DNA of 32,313 nt from an uncultured Eubacteriales bacterium (GCA_934511365.1 CAKSWC010000019.1:1-32313); one strand, 5' to 3'; counted from the first letter of the stretch, positions 6,722 through 15,831 are shown. The notes: generated from the sequence alone by a model not told the origin. A program made the numbers and translations.

Positions 6722-7987
6722 TTAATAGTTTTCTTTGAGTCCCTGTTCGTCATAGAGGAAAAGAGACTGAAGGCAGATGTCAAGACCTTTTTCAACGGTC
6801 TTGGGGATAAGATTATCAGCTGTATCTTCTCTTGTGTGATAATACTTCGGCGGGCCGGGGTTCATTGCAGCAAGAGTTGCGGCCGGAACACCAAGCTTTG
6901 AAACGGCAGCGGCATCCGAAGCTCCGAGATATACCGATGAATACGGGAGGTCAAGGCCGGCCATTTCCGCGCCCTTTTTCATGAGTGCGCAGACTCTCGG
7001 GTCGGTTTTTACGGTGCCGGTCATATCACGGCTGTAGATTGCCATATCCTCATAATCGCGCAGAGTATCCATTCCGAAATATACGGTTTCAATTTCCTGA
7101 AGCTCTTTAAGGTGGCGCTTGGTGTATGCCCTTGCGCCGCGCAGACCGGCTTCTTCCGAACCTGCGGTCATTGCGCAGACCTCGGTGTTTTCAAAGCGGA
7201 TGTCATTATCCTCAAGGAATTTGAGAACGGCGATTGCCGTTGTGCAGCCGGAAAGGTTATCGTTGGCTCCCTCAACGGGGAGCTTAAAGTTTGTGAAGAA
7301 CAAAACGGCAATAAAGCCGGGAATGAACGCAAGCTGAACATACTGAAGAATCTTAACAAAACCGTCAAGCTCGGCGTTCATGGCTCCGCCCTTGATTACG
7401 GAAATGAGCGAAACAACAAAAACAAAGATCATTCCAACAACGGCATAGATTCCAACGGCAAAAAGAAGGTTCTTTCCTCCCAGATGAGTGTATGTCCATT
7501 CGTATGACGAGTCAACGTGGCCGGCAAAAATGATTCTTCTTTTAACTTCGCCGGTGGGCTTGCGCTTTCCGATAACATTTGTTGAAATCGCCTTCGGGAA
7601 AAGCGGATCAAGGAACTCCCAATACATCAGAAATTCCGCAAAAAGGCAGACGAGCGCAATCACCGCAAGAACGAGCGATACAACCGGCATTTTGAGGAAG
7701 GAGAACAGAAGCGCAAGAAGCATTGATATTCCGTCGATGACAACCCAGCCCATGAATGCATATTTGTGCATTTCAAATTCTTCAAGCTGAACGTCGTCGG
7801 CACAGGTTTGCATCTCCCCTTTAAAATGCTCCTGAGCCTTTCTTTCGCTCTCGGTACCCGAGGCGCGAGGACCTATCTCCCTGCAGACCTTTTTGATTTC
7901 TCTGGTTGCGTAATTGGTATACATCCTCAGAGAAGAAGGATAGTTTTTTACACTCTCGGTAGCTTTCAAAGCCATACCCCTTTTCAT
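6722..7987 (-). CDS. M28-family zinc peptidase with internal membrane segments
   Basis: A 421-residue aminopeptidase-like protein. All M28 co-catalytic zinc ligands are visible: GHVD (His157, Asp159), GANDN (Asp243), GSEEAG (Glu278-Glu279), GMD (Asp307) and YYHTRED (His384). Hydrophobic helices lie at about 78-98 and 100-123, and again at about 173-197 and 212-232. The second pair falls between the first and second zinc ligands, where ordinary M28 enzymes have only a short loop. The catalytic domain is therefore split by a membrane hairpin. Substrate unknown. Start: ATG 7987 is kept, but GGGG at 7976-7979 would also suit a TTG at 7969. Promoter at 8063-8091. Confidence 0.85.
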   Translation of the reverse strand: MKRGMALKATESVKNYPSSLRMYTNYATREIKKVCREIGPRASGTESERKAQEHFKGEMQTCADDVQLEEFEMHKYAFMGWVVIDGISMLLALLFSFLKMPVVSLVLAVIALVCLFAEFLMYWEFLDPLFPKAISTNVIGKRKPTGEVKRRIIFAGHVDSSYEWTYTHLGGKNLLFAVGIYAVVGMIFVFVVSLISVIKGGAMNAELDGFVKILQYVQLAFIPGFIAVLFFTNFKLPVEGANDNLSGCTTAIAVLKFLEDNDIRFENTEVCAMTAGSEEAGLRGARAYTKRHLKELQEIETVYFGMDTLRDYEDMAIYSRDMTGTVKTDPRVCALMKKGAEMAGLDLPYSSVYLGASDAAAVSKLGVPAATLAAMNPGPPKYYHTREDTADNLIPKTVEKGLDICLQSLFLYDEQGLKENY

Positions 7988-8062
7988 AAAAAATCTTTTC
8001 TTCGGCTCCGGAGAATATCGCAGCCAAAAGGAAGCGCGTTCACTGGAGCCTTCAACCCGTCA

Positions 8063-8091
8063 ATTTTAGCATTTCATTCAACAAATGTCGA
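8063..8091 (-). promoter_or_regulatory. Promoter of the M28 peptidase gene
   Basis: On the minus strand TCGACA (8091-8086), a 17-base spacer, then TAAAAT (8068-8063). It lies between the ftsQ terminator and the peptidase start. Confidence 0.6.
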
Positions 8092-8179
8092 TAGAATTCC
8101 AAAAAATTAAAAGATTGTTAAAAAAGTTTATGTGCAAATTTAACAAACAAGCATTGCCTATTTTTCAAAGAAATAAAGA

Positions 8180-8197
8180 AGCCGCCAAACGGCAGCT
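8180..8197 (-). terminator. Terminator ending the dcw operon
   Basis: On the minus strand AGCTGCC and GGCGGCT flank GTTT, with one T-G pair, followed by TCTTTATTTCTTT. It lies 10 bases after the ftsQ stop. Confidence 0.7.
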
Positions 8198-8207
8198 CCT
8201 TTGTTTC

Positions 8208-9503
8208 TTAGTTCGGATTCATTTTTCCCTCGTTAAAATATGCACGCGAATCATAGCGGACGTCAATATAGCCGGTGTTGCTTTTTGTAACGCTGCTTTT
8301 GATGACATTCGCGGCAAGCGAAAGCTTGTTTTCGGCGTTATCAACGGTTCCGAGAAAAATGTTGAAGCGCGAGTCATAGACCACAACAATGTTGTCCGTT
8401 GAATCGAGCTTTATGACGTTTGCTTTTTTAATCTCCGAGCTTTCAAGCGCGGCAACAATACGCTTTGCGCTTTCAAAACGCTGCTTGTCCTCTTTGCAGG
8501 GCGTATAAATCTCTCCGGGCTGAACGCTCTGACCCTTGAAGCCGTCAAGGCGGTAAACACCGGAGCGCGTTTTCTGCTTTTTGACGGAGAGAATCTTCTC
8601 GTCTTTATCAAGACAGATATAGCTGTTCTTTCCGGAAATCAGGTATTTTTCGCTTGTTGCAGTGACGTTTAAAACAAGCCTGTCCGGAAAATTGCGCTTA
8701 ATTTTTACCGAGCCGATATATGGCAACGCCTTGCGCAAAACGGCATCCACCTTTTTTTCGCTCACGGTGAAAATGTTCTCGCCCGTGATAACACCACAGG
8801 CGGAAACAACCTCGTTTGCCGAATAAGCGCTCTTACCGCTCACCTCTATAGCCGTAATGGGCGAACCAACGGCAAAGCAATAGACAAGCGTTGCAATAAC
8901 GGCAACAAGAAGAACACCGGCCGTTATTGTCACGGCATAGAAGCTTTTGCTTCTGCGCTTTTTTCCGGCGCGTTTCCGGCTCAGCTCCTCGCGTGAGCTT
9001 CCGCGGTACCGCTGGCGGTTATAGCTTTCGCTCTCCTTTTCATACTGCCTTTTTTCGTTTTCATATGCACGGCGCCTGCGCGCCCTTTCAAGCTCGGCCT
9101 GCCTTTCCCTTGCGGCTTTCCGACGCTCATTCTCCTGCGGCGCGGACTTTTGTCGCTCCCCTGCTTTGGCAGATTCTTTCCGCGCGGCGGGCGGAGCCTT
9201 TTTTTGCGCGGCCTTTGCGCTTTGCGGCTTTTTCTTTTCCGGAGGCCGGGCGCTTTTGCCGCTTCCTCTTTTTTGTGTTGTTTTCTTTTTTGAGCCGGAG
9301 CTTTTTGCGGTGTTTTTCAATTCCTTCTGTCTGTCAACAAGATTGCCGGACGGGCGGCGATCAGGCCGACTCTTTCCGGCGCTTATCGGCACCCACATAT
9401 CGGAAGTAATATCCTTCGGGCGGCTCACGTTTGGGTCAATCATATTTGACCAGTCAAATGTGCTGAACGGACGTTCCGGGTTATTTTTCTTTTCGTTATC
9501 CAC
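8208..9503 (-). CDS. ftsQ: Cell division protein FtsQ/DivIB
   Basis: A bitopic scaffold protein of the divisome that binds FtsL/DivIC and helps activate septal peptidoglycan synthesis. The 431-residue chain starts with about 188 residues of very basic, low-complexity cytoplasmic sequence (Lys/Arg/Glu/Ala-rich). One transmembrane helix follows (about 189-213, VTITAGVLLVAVIATLVYCF), then a POTRA domain (about 216-284, ITAIEVSGKSAYSANEVV), and the beta domain with YIDVRYDSRAYF near the end. The cytoplasmic part is longer than in most FtsQ/DivIB proteins. GTG at 9503 is chosen because AAAGGAG lies 8 bases upstream. It overlaps the murA stop by 8 bases, implying translational coupling. Last gene of the operon. 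Confidence 0.9.
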   Translation of the reverse strand: MDNEKKNNPERPFSTFDWSNMIDPNVSRPKDITSDMWVPISAGKSRPDRRPSGNLVDRQKELKNTAKSSGSKKKTTQKRGSGKSARPPEKKKPQSAKAAQKKAPPAARKESAKAGERQKSAPQENERRKAARERQAELERARRRRAYENEKRQYEKESESYNRQRYRGSSREELSRKRAGKKRRSKSFYAVTITAGVLLVAVIATLVYCFAVGSPITAIEVSGKSAYSANEVVSACGVITGENIFTVSEKKVDAVLRKALPYIGSVKIKRNFPDRLVLNVTATSEKYLISGKNSYICLDKDEKILSVKKQKTRSGVYRLDGFKGQSVQPGEIYTPCKEDKQRFESAKRIVAALESSEIKKANVIKLDSTDNIVVVYDSRFNIFLGTVDNAENKLSLAANVIKSSVTKSNTGYIDVRYDSRAYFNEGKMNPN

Positions 9504-10761
9504 TTTCAGCACTCCTTTCAATCTGCGCACCGAGACTGCGCAAACATTTTTCTATCTCTTCATATCCTCTGTCGATATGCCTGATATCGCTTATTACTGT
9601 TTTTCCCCTTGCGGCGAGGGCGGCAACAACAAGAGCGCTTCCGGCTCTGAGGTCAACGGCGCGGACATGGGCGCCATGGAGCGCTTTCACGCCGTCGATT
9701 ATTGCAACCCTGCCCTCAACCTTTATCCGCGCACCCATCCGGACAAGCTCGCCGACATGGTTGAAGCGGTTTTCAAAAATATTTTCAACAATGACCGACG
9801 TTCCCTCGGCTGTGCAGAGCATCGCGCTTATAGGCGCCTGCGCATCGGTCGGAAAGCCCGGATACGGCAGTGTTCTGATGTCTCGCACCGCGCTGAGTTT
9901 CCCGTCCGAAATGATTCTTACGCTGTCCTTTTTTGTTTCAAGGCGGCAGCCTGCGGCCTCAAAAACGCCCGTTGCGGAAAGGAAGTGAGATGTGTCCGCT
10001 TTTTCAAAAAGCACATCTCCGCCGCAGCAGGCAACGGCAGACATATATGTAAGCGCAACAATTCTGTCCGGTATAATCGTATGCTCGCAGGAATGAGCTT
10101 TTTTAACTCCGTCAATTACAATCGTGCCTTGGGAACCGACAAAGATTTTGCAGCCGCACTTATTCAAAAAATCGGCAAGGTCAAGAATTTCCGGTTCGCG
10201 CGCAGCATTGAGGACAGTTGTTCTTCCCTTTGCAAAAACAGAAGCAAGAATAATGTTTTCAGTTGCGCCGACGCTCGGAAAAGAGAGGCTGATTGTTGTT
10301 CCCTCAAGCTTTTCTCTGACCTCAAACTTCAGCGCAGAGCCCTCGTCCTCGATTGAAACGCCGAGAGCACGCAGCGCGGAAAGATGCAAATCAATGGGGC
10401 GCAGACCGATTTCACAGCCGCCGGGCGTGAAAAGCCTTGCCCTCCTGCAGCGGGAAACAAGCGAGCCCAAAAAAACAATGGACGAGCGCATTTCGCGCAT
10501 AAGGCTCTCCGGAATATCAAAGCAGAAAACATTCCTTGAATCAACGGTCAGAGTGTGCCCCTCACGCGTAACTTTGCAGCCAAGGTGGCGCAGTATCCGC
10601 ACGGCAGCGTCAACATCGGACAGAAACGGGCAGTTATGAAGAACACTGACCCCGTCAACAAGAACGCACGCCGCAAGAATCGGCAGCGAGCTGTTCTTTG
10701 AGCCTTGAACCGGAAGAACGCCTTCAAGCTTCCTTGTTCCTTTAACTATAATTTCACTCAC
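9496..10761 (-). CDS. murA: UDP-N-acetylglucosamine 1-carboxyvinyltransferase MurA
   Basis: First committed step of peptidoglycan precursor synthesis: transfer of enolpyruvate from phosphoenolpyruvate to UDP-GlcNAc in the cytoplasm. The 421-residue length is normal. Starting from the GTG at 10761 (SEIIVKG), the substrate-binding Lys22-Asn23 falls exactly at the Escherichia coli numbering, and the catalytic cysteine is Cys116 in PGGCEIGLRP, the fosfomycin-reactive residue in this family. The C-terminal block RAGSALVVAALAARG is also present. A GTG 12 bases further upstream (10773) is possible, but neither has a strong ribosome-binding site. It lies between murG and ftsQ, replacing the murB seen in some clusters. 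Confidence 0.95.
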   Translation of the reverse strand: MSEIIVKGTRKLEGVLPVQGSKNSSLPILAACVLVDGVSVLHNCPFLSDVDAAVRILRHLGCKVTREGHTLTVDSRNVFCFDIPESLMREMRSSIVFLGSLVSRCRRARLFTPGGCEIGLRPIDLHLSALRALGVSIEDEGSALKFEVREKLEGTTISLSFPSVGATENIILASVFAKGRTTVLNAAREPEILDLADFLNKCGCKIFVGSQGTIVIDGVKKAHSCEHTIIPDRIVALTYMSAVACCGGDVLFEKADTSHFLSATGVFEAAGCRLETKKDSVRIISDGKLSAVRDIRTLPYPGFPTDAQAPISAMLCTAEGTSVIVENIFENRFNHVGELVRMGARIKVEGRVAIIDGVKALHGAHVRAVDLRAGSALVVAALAARGKTVISDIRHIDRGYEEIEKCLRSLGAQIERSAESG

Positions 10762-10844
10762 AGGACACCACACCCAACAAAGAATAGTAGAACGGAAAAA
10801 CCGTCAGCCTATCCTATGCTACCGGCGTTTTTTGTGTGTCTTTT

Positions 10845-11960
10845 TCAGGCGAGAGAGATGATAATATCGGCAATTTTTTCCTTTGCGTCGGTGATTGCGA
10901 GCTTTTTTGCGTTTTCGGCGAGGGTTTTTATTTTTTCCTCATCGTTTATAAGGGAGGAGAAAACCTCTTCGAGCGATTCGGCAGTGAGGTTCTTTTCCTC
11001 AATGAGAACGGCCGCGTCCTTTTCAACAAGGGCCATTGCGTTGTGGTACTGGTGGTTTTCCGCAACATTGGGCGACGGAATAAGGATTGACGCTTTTCCA
11101 AGCGCTTCAATTTCAGAAAGGGAGCTTGCACCTGCGCGGCAGATAACAATATCTGCGGCGCTCATGCAGCGCGCCATGTCGTTAATATACTCGCGGATTT
11201 CAACATTTTCCGCTTTGTCCGGGTCAACGCCCTTTTCTTTGAGCTTATCGGGAACCCAAAGGCCGAACTGACCCATTGCGTGAAGGAAATATAGATTCTT
11301 ATTCGTGTAGTTTGCGGCAATAAGGTCAACCATTGCGTTGTTGATTGCCTCGGCTCCGAGCGAGCCTCCCATTGAAAGAATCAGCTTTTGATTATCGCGG
11401 ACGCCAAGCTCTGCACGGCTCACGGCGCGGTCGGCTTTGAGCATTTCTCCGCGGACGGGAAGGCCGGTGATGACCGGAGGATTCTTCGGCTCAAGATACT
11501 TTTCGGCGTTTTCGGTTGTGAGCATAACCTTGTCAACCTCTTTTGCAAGCGCCTTGTTTGTGATTCCGGGATAAGCATTCTGCTCGTGAATTGCAGTATG
11601 TATTCCGAGCTTTGCCGCCATTCTGACAACCGGGCCGCTGACATAGCCGCCGAAGCCGACAACAACGTCCGGCTTAAAATCAAGTATGATTTTTTTCGCC
11701 TCCCTTGAGGAGCTCAAAAGGTGTGAGAGCGTAACAATATTACGTTTGATGTTTTTCAAATTAAGCTGGCGGTAAAAGCCGGAAATTTCAATCGTTTTGA
11801 AATTGAATCCGGCGGCCGGAACAAGCTTCGCCTCCATCTTATCCTTTGTTCCGATGAAGAGAATTTCAGCGTCCGGAAATCTTTCGCGTATCTCCCCTGC
11901 GGCGGCAAGGGCGGGATTGATGTGGCCGCCCGTTCCTCCGGCGGCAAAAATTATTCTCAT
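10845..11960 (-). CDS. murG: UDP-GlcNAc--undecaprenyl-PP-MurNAc-pentapeptide transferase MurG
   Basis: Peripheral membrane glycosyltransferase (GT28, GT-B fold) that converts lipid I to lipid II. The N-terminal acceptor loop GGTGGHINPALA is present, as are GGYVSGP, HEQNAYPG, GGSLGAEAIN and the UDP-GlcNAc-binding CRAGASSLSE...PSPNVAENHQ region. The ATG at 11960 gives the canonical start MRIIFAAGGTGGH (371 residues). An in-frame ATG at 11999 overlaps the ftsW stop as ATGA and would add 13 residues. The ribosome-binding site is weak for both, so the start is not settled. A GC-rich hairpin lies between the two (11973-11988). Confidence 0.95.
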   Translation of the reverse strand: MRIIFAAGGTGGHINPALAAAGEIRERFPDAEILFIGTKDKMEAKLVPAAGFNFKTIEISGFYRQLNLKNIKRNIVTLSHLLSSSREAKKIILDFKPDVVVGFGGYVSGPVVRMAAKLGIHTAIHEQNAYPGITNKALAKEVDKVMLTTENAEKYLEPKNPPVITGLPVRGEMLKADRAVSRAELGVRDNQKLILSMGGSLGAEAINNAMVDLIAANYTNKNLYFLHAMGQFGLWVPDKLKEKGVDPDKAENVEIREYINDMARCMSAADIVICRAGASSLSEIEALGKASILIPSPNVAENHQYHNAMALVEKDAAVLIEEKNLTAESLEEVFSSLINDEEKIKTLAENAKKLAITDAKEKIADIIISLA

Positions 11961-11972
11961 GTCTATATCCGT

Positions 11973-11988
11973 GCGGCGAAAACGCCGC
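11973..11988 (-). promoter_or_regulatory. Small hairpin before murG
   Basis: GCGGCG and CGCCGC form a perfect 6-base-pair stem with a TTTT loop (minus strand), 12 bases upstream of the ATG at 11960. There is no T tract, so it is not a terminator. It could tune murG translation or mRNA processing. Confidence 0.4.
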
Positions 11989-11995
11989 TTTCCTT

Positions 11996-13267
11996 TCATA
12001 TTTTTTCAATTCTGCAAGTTCTTGAAACGGAAAGCACAACGCCCATCTCGCAAAGCAGAATGACGAGTGCCGTTCCGCCGTAGCTGAAAAACGGGAGCGC
12101 AATTCCGGTGTTCGGTATCGTATCGGTAACAACGGCGATGTTCAGAATGACCTGAAAGCCGAGCTGCATCATAATTCCCGTAACGAGCAGCGCACCGAAA
12201 AGGTCCTTTGTTTTTGTTGCAATGATAAAGCCGCGGCAGATGAGAGCCGCAAAAAGCAAAACAACTATCAGCGCACCGATAAAACCGAGTTCCTCACAGA
12301 TGACGGCAAAAATAAAATCGTTCTGCGGTTCGGGAATATAGAGCTGCTTTTGCTTTGAATTTCCGAATCCGACGCCGAACGGGCCTCCGGAGCCGATTGC
12401 AAGAAGTCCCTGCTCGGTCTGCCAGCGCGTTGTCCGGCCGAAGCTCTCGCCCGTTTTCCAGGTCATGATGCGTTCATAGGCGTAGGTGCTGAAGGATTTT
12501 ACAAATTCCGGATTGATAAAAACAACATAAACTATAACCACGGCCGCACCAACGCCAAGCAGAACGAACCACTTTTTATCAACACCGCCGAGCCACATCA
12601 TTGAAACACCCATGCAGAAAAGAAGAATGGTGCAGGACAAATGGCTTTCGATGAAAACAAGGCCGCAGAAAAGAAAAACCATCAAAGCAAGAGCTATGGT
12701 GCACTTGATGTTCATGTCAAAAAAGGAAAAGACGGCTCTTTCCGGCCTTGTGAGCCTTTTGACTGACGGCATTGCGCGTTTGTTCTTTTCGCTGTGGAGC
12801 GGCTTATAGAAAATGCAGATAAGATATGCCATGACAAGAACCAGAACAAACTTGCTGATTTCCGAGGGCTGAATCTGGCGCGAGCCTATGACTATCCAGC
12901 GTTTGATATCGTTATGAATATTGACCAGATAGGTATAAACAAGGAGCGCAACGGTTCCGAAAAACGCAATCGGAGTCAGAATTCCGTTTAGGATTCTGTA
13001 ATCAATTTTGCTGATTAAAAACATCATCACAAAGCCGATTGCACCGGATATGAGCTGACTTTTGAAAAAGCTGTTCGGGCTTGAAGTATATGCACTGGCG
13101 TAAGCATAGCCGGCGGAATACATCATTGTTATTCCGAACGCAAAAAGTATCATAATAAGACAGCAGAAAACAACGTCAAGCCCGCCGGTGTGGAACAGCT
13201 GGCCGATAAGCGGAATTTTCGGCGCGGTGCGCCTTTTTTCCGGCAGTTTTCTGACTCTTTCACTCAT
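11996..13267 (-). CDS. ftsW: SEDS-family septal peptidoglycan polymerase FtsW
   Basis: A 423-residue polytopic membrane protein with about ten hydrophobic helices. SEDS proteins polymerise lipid II, working with a class B penicillin-binding protein. Signature blocks are RWIVIGSRQIQPSEISK, GGPFGVGFGNSKQKQLYIPEPQNDFIFAVICEELGF (spanned at about residues 265-305) and the C-terminal PFFSYGGTA. A RodA assignment is less likely because the gene sits between mraY and murG. The ATG at 13267 has GAAAGGAG about 6 bases upstream. The murD gene that often precedes ftsW is missing; mraY ends only 50 bases upstream. Confidence 0.93.
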   Translation of the reverse strand: MSERVRKLPEKRRTAPKIPLIGQLFHTGGLDVVFCCLIMILFAFGITMMYSAGYAYASAYTSSPNSFFKSQLISGAIGFVMMFLISKIDYRILNGILTPIAFFGTVALLVYTYLVNIHNDIKRWIVIGSRQIQPSEISKFVLVLVMAYLICIFYKPLHSEKNKRAMPSVKRLTRPERAVFSFFDMNIKCTIALALMVFLFCGLVFIESHLSCTILLFCMGVSMMWLGGVDKKWFVLLGVGAAVVIVYVVFINPEFVKSFSTYAYERIMTWKTGESFGRTTRWQTEQGLLAIGSGGPFGVGFGNSKQKQLYIPEPQNDFIFAVICEELGFIGALIVVLLFAALICRGFIIATKTKDLFGALLVTGIMMQLGFQVILNIAVVTDTIPNTGIALPFFSYGGTALVILLCEMGVVLSVSRTCRIEKI

Positions 13268-13317
13268 TCATATCCGCTCCTTTCAGGTTTGCCTTTTTTG
13301 GTTTTTCGGCAACGGTT

Positions 13318-14358
13318 TCAGTTGACCGTGAAGCACATCAGAATAACGCCGGCAATCGACCCGGCAAAGCTCACAACGCTGAACACGGCAACAATTTTCT
13401 TTTCGCTCCAGCCGCTCATCTCAAAGTGATGGTGAATCGGAGACATTTTGAAAATCTTTTTGTGGCGAAGCTTGATTGAGCCTATTTGAAGAATATCGCT
13501 GAGCGCTTCAATAACATAAACAATGCCGACAGGGATAAGTATCAGCGGACAGTTGACGGAAAACGCAAGCGCCGCAATGAGTCCGCCAAGGAACATTGAG
13601 CCCGTATCTCCCATCATGACCTTCGCCGGATAATGGTTCCAGATGAGGTAGCCCGCGCAGGCGCCGGCAAGAGCCGCCGCAAGAATGCTGCAGCCGGTGT
13701 TGTTCACAAGATATGCAATAACGGCGAACGCAACGCCGACCGGAACCGTGACCGAGCCGCAAAGGCCGTCAACGCCATCGGTAAAATTGACCGCGTTTGC
13801 GGTTCCGTAAATTACGCACGCTCCGAAAAGATAGAAAAATATGATTCCCGGAAGCGAGTCAAGACTGATTTTTCCAATGAGCGGAATGAACATTGAGGTG
13901 TTCTCGCTCATTACCATTGTTGTGAGATACGCCGCTATGATTATCACCTGAGGAACGGTCTTTTGAATTTCCGTCAGACCGAGGTTGCGCTTTTTTGAAA
14001 CCTTGATGTAATCATCGGTGAAGCCGACAAGCGCCATGCAAAGCGCAAGCAGCAAACCGGCATAAAGCTTTGTTTTCTCCTGGGCGGAAACAACGTCATT
14101 CGCCGAAAAGACCGAAAATCCGGTGAGCTTCGCCGTAATGAGAGTGACCGCAACGGCAGCAAAAATTCCAATAATGAACATCAAACCGCCCATTGTCGGC
14201 GTACCCTGCTTTTTTGCGTGCCAGCGCGGACCAATATCGGTGAGAATATTCTGGCCGAACTTGAGCTTATGCAAAAGCGGTATTAATACTATGCCCAGCA
14301 AAGCCGTGACAATGAAAGCCGTACCCAAGGAAATTAAAACCGAAAGTGTGTTGTTCAT
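13318..14358 (-). CDS. mraY: Phospho-MurNAc-pentapeptide transferase MraY
   Basis: Integral membrane enzyme that makes lipid I by joining phospho-MurNAc-pentapeptide to undecaprenyl phosphate. The 346 residues have about ten hydrophobic segments and the catalytic landmarks FTDDYIK, NAVNFTDGVDGL, MGDTGSMFLGG and the HIHHH-type motif SPIHHHFEMSGW. The ATG at 14358 (MNNTLSVLISLG) is preferred. The ATG at 14370 abuts the AAGGGG Shine-Dalgarno with no spacing. It follows murE by 21 bases with no murF between them. Confidence 0.95.
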   Translation of the reverse strand: MNNTLSVLISLGTAFIVTALLGIVLIPLLHKLKFGQNILTDIGPRWHAKKQGTPTMGGLMFIIGIFAAVAVTLITAKLTGFSVFSANDVVSAQEKTKLYAGLLLALCMALVGFTDDYIKVSKKRNLGLTEIQKTVPQVIIIAAYLTTMVMSENTSMFIPLIGKISLDSLPGIIFFYLFGACVIYGTANAVNFTDGVDGLCGSVTVPVGVAFAVIAYLVNNTGCSILAAALAGACAGYLIWNHYPAKVMMGDTGSMFLGGLIAALAFSVNCPLILIPVGIVYVIEALSDILQIGSIKLRHKKIFKMSPIHHHFEMSGWSEKKIVAVFSVVSFAGSIAGVILMCFTVN

Positions 14359-14379
14359 GTTTCTAAACATCCCCTTAAA

Positions 14380-15801
14380 TTATTCTGCGTTTTTTGAAAG
14401 AAGCTTTTTCACGATCTCTCTCTCGTCAAAAGAAACTTTTCCGTTTGAACAAAGCTGATATGTTTCGTGCCCTTTTCCGCAAAGGAGAAGAACATCGCCC
14501 TTTTTTGCCGTTTTCAGCGCAAGGGCTATTGCATCCTCCCGGTTTTCGCAAACAAAGAGCGGCGTCTTTGTTCCGGCGGTTCCGGAAAGAATTTCGCCTA
14601 TTATGTCCGCCGGGTTTTCATTCCGCGGATTATCCGTTGTAACAAAAACCATATCGGCGCAGTCCACTGCAATTTTTCCCATCACGGGGCGCTTCTCCTT
14701 TTCGCGGTTTCCGCCGCAGCCGAAAAGGACGAGCAGCCTGCCTTTGCAAAAGCGGCGCAGAGAAATGAGCGCACGTTTGAGAGAATCGGGCGTATGAGCG
14801 TAGTCTATTATAACCCTAAAGGGTGTGTCCGTGTCAAGTATTTCCATGCGGCCTTTGACAAAGGAAAAATTTTTCAGCGCATTTGCGCTCTCTTCAAGGC
14901 TCACGCCGCATTCAAGCGCGGTGATTATTGCCGCAAGAGAGTTTTGAGTATTAAACTCGCCAACAAGGTTCAGCCTGACTCTGTGAATAAGGCTGTTTGA
15001 AACAAGGACATAGTCAATATGTTCAGGAGAAACGGTAATGTTTTTTGCCGTAAAATCCGCGTCATCGCTTTTGACCGAGTAGCAAAGCACCCGGCCGGCC
15101 GAACAGGCTGAGAACTCTTCAAAATGCGGGTCATCAAAATTGAGCACCGCCGTTTTGCAGTTTTCAAAAAGTATTTTTTTTGCGTCTTTATAGTTTTCCG
15201 CCGTTTTATGATAGTCAAGGTGATCTTCCGTAAGATTGGTGAACACGGCCGTTTCAAAGAAGAGACCGGAAAGCCGCTGCTGAACAAGACCTTGAGACGA
15301 GGCTTCAATAACACAGAACTCGCCGCCGTTATCCGCAAGACTGCGCAGGATTTTTGCCGTTTCAAAGCAGTCCGGCGTGGTCATTGTGCTTTCCGCCTTC
15401 TCCTCCCCGTTGCTGTTGAAAACAGTTGAAATTAGCCCCGTTTTCCTTCCGGAAATGGTAAGGATATATGCAATCATTGACGCGGTTGTTGTTTTTCCGT
15501 TCGTTCCGGTCACGCCGATAAGGCGAAGCGATTTTTCCGGATAGCCGAAGAAGCAGCGACAGAGCGTGCTGTATGCTTTGCGTGTGTCATTTGTTTTAAA
15601 GCTTTCCCCGGCTCCGGAACGGGAAAGGACAAAAACGGCGCCGTTTTTTCTTGCTTCCTCAATAAATTTTTCCGCGCCCTCATGGCAGACAAAGAGCGTT
15701 TTTTCTCTGCATTTTCTTGAATCATCGGTTATAAAGCTGATTTCAACGTCCTTTTTAAGATCGGTAAGGCCGATCGAATGAAATAAGGTTGAAAGCTTCA
15801 T
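14380..15801 (-). CDS. murE: UDP-MurNAc-tripeptide synthetase MurE (meso-DAP-type)
   Basis: ATP-dependent ligase that adds the third residue to UDP-MurNAc-L-Ala-D-Glu. The 473 residues include the P-loop GVTGTNGKTTT, the carbamylated-lysine region NLTEDHLDYHKTAENYKDAKK, DYAHTPDSL, and the amino-acid-recognition motif DNPR (TTDNPRNENP). DNPR is the form associated with meso-diaminopimelate-adding enzymes, whereas lysine-adding MurE has a different sequence here. The peptidoglycan of this organism is therefore probably DAP-type. The ATG at 15801 has AAAGGAG just upstream; a longer in-frame start at 15816 is less likely. Confidence 0.95.
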   Translation of the reverse strand: MKLSTLFHSIGLTDLKKDVEISFITDDSRKCREKTLFVCHEGAEKFIEEARKNGAVFVLSRSGAGESFKTNDTRKAYSTLCRCFFGYPEKSLRLIGVTGTNGKTTTASMIAYILTISGRKTGLISTVFNSNGEEKAESTMTTPDCFETAKILRSLADNGGEFCVIEASSQGLVQQRLSGLFFETAVFTNLTEDHLDYHKTAENYKDAKKILFENCKTAVLNFDDPHFEEFSACSAGRVLCYSVKSDDADFTAKNITVSPEHIDYVLVSNSLIHRVRLNLVGEFNTQNSLAAIITALECGVSLEESANALKNFSFVKGRMEILDTDTPFRVIIDYAHTPDSLKRALISLRRFCKGRLLVLFGCGGNREKEKRPVMGKIAVDCADMVFVTTDNPRNENPADIIGEILSGTAGTKTPLFVCENREDAIALALKTAKKGDVLLLCGKGHETYQLCSNGKVSFDEREIVKKLLSKNAE

Positions 15802-15831
15802 AAATCTCCTTTGCAATTATCAAGTGGTTAC

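Noticed and set aside
9166..10356. 396-residue plus-strand open frame across ftsQ and murA
   Set aside because: It lies antisense to two clearly identified genes, has low-complexity Phe/Ala/Arg-rich sequence, and has no ribosome-binding site.
10780..10840. Terminator between murG and murA
   Set aside because: The stem has an internal two-by-two mismatch and few base pairs despite the following T run; too weak to call.
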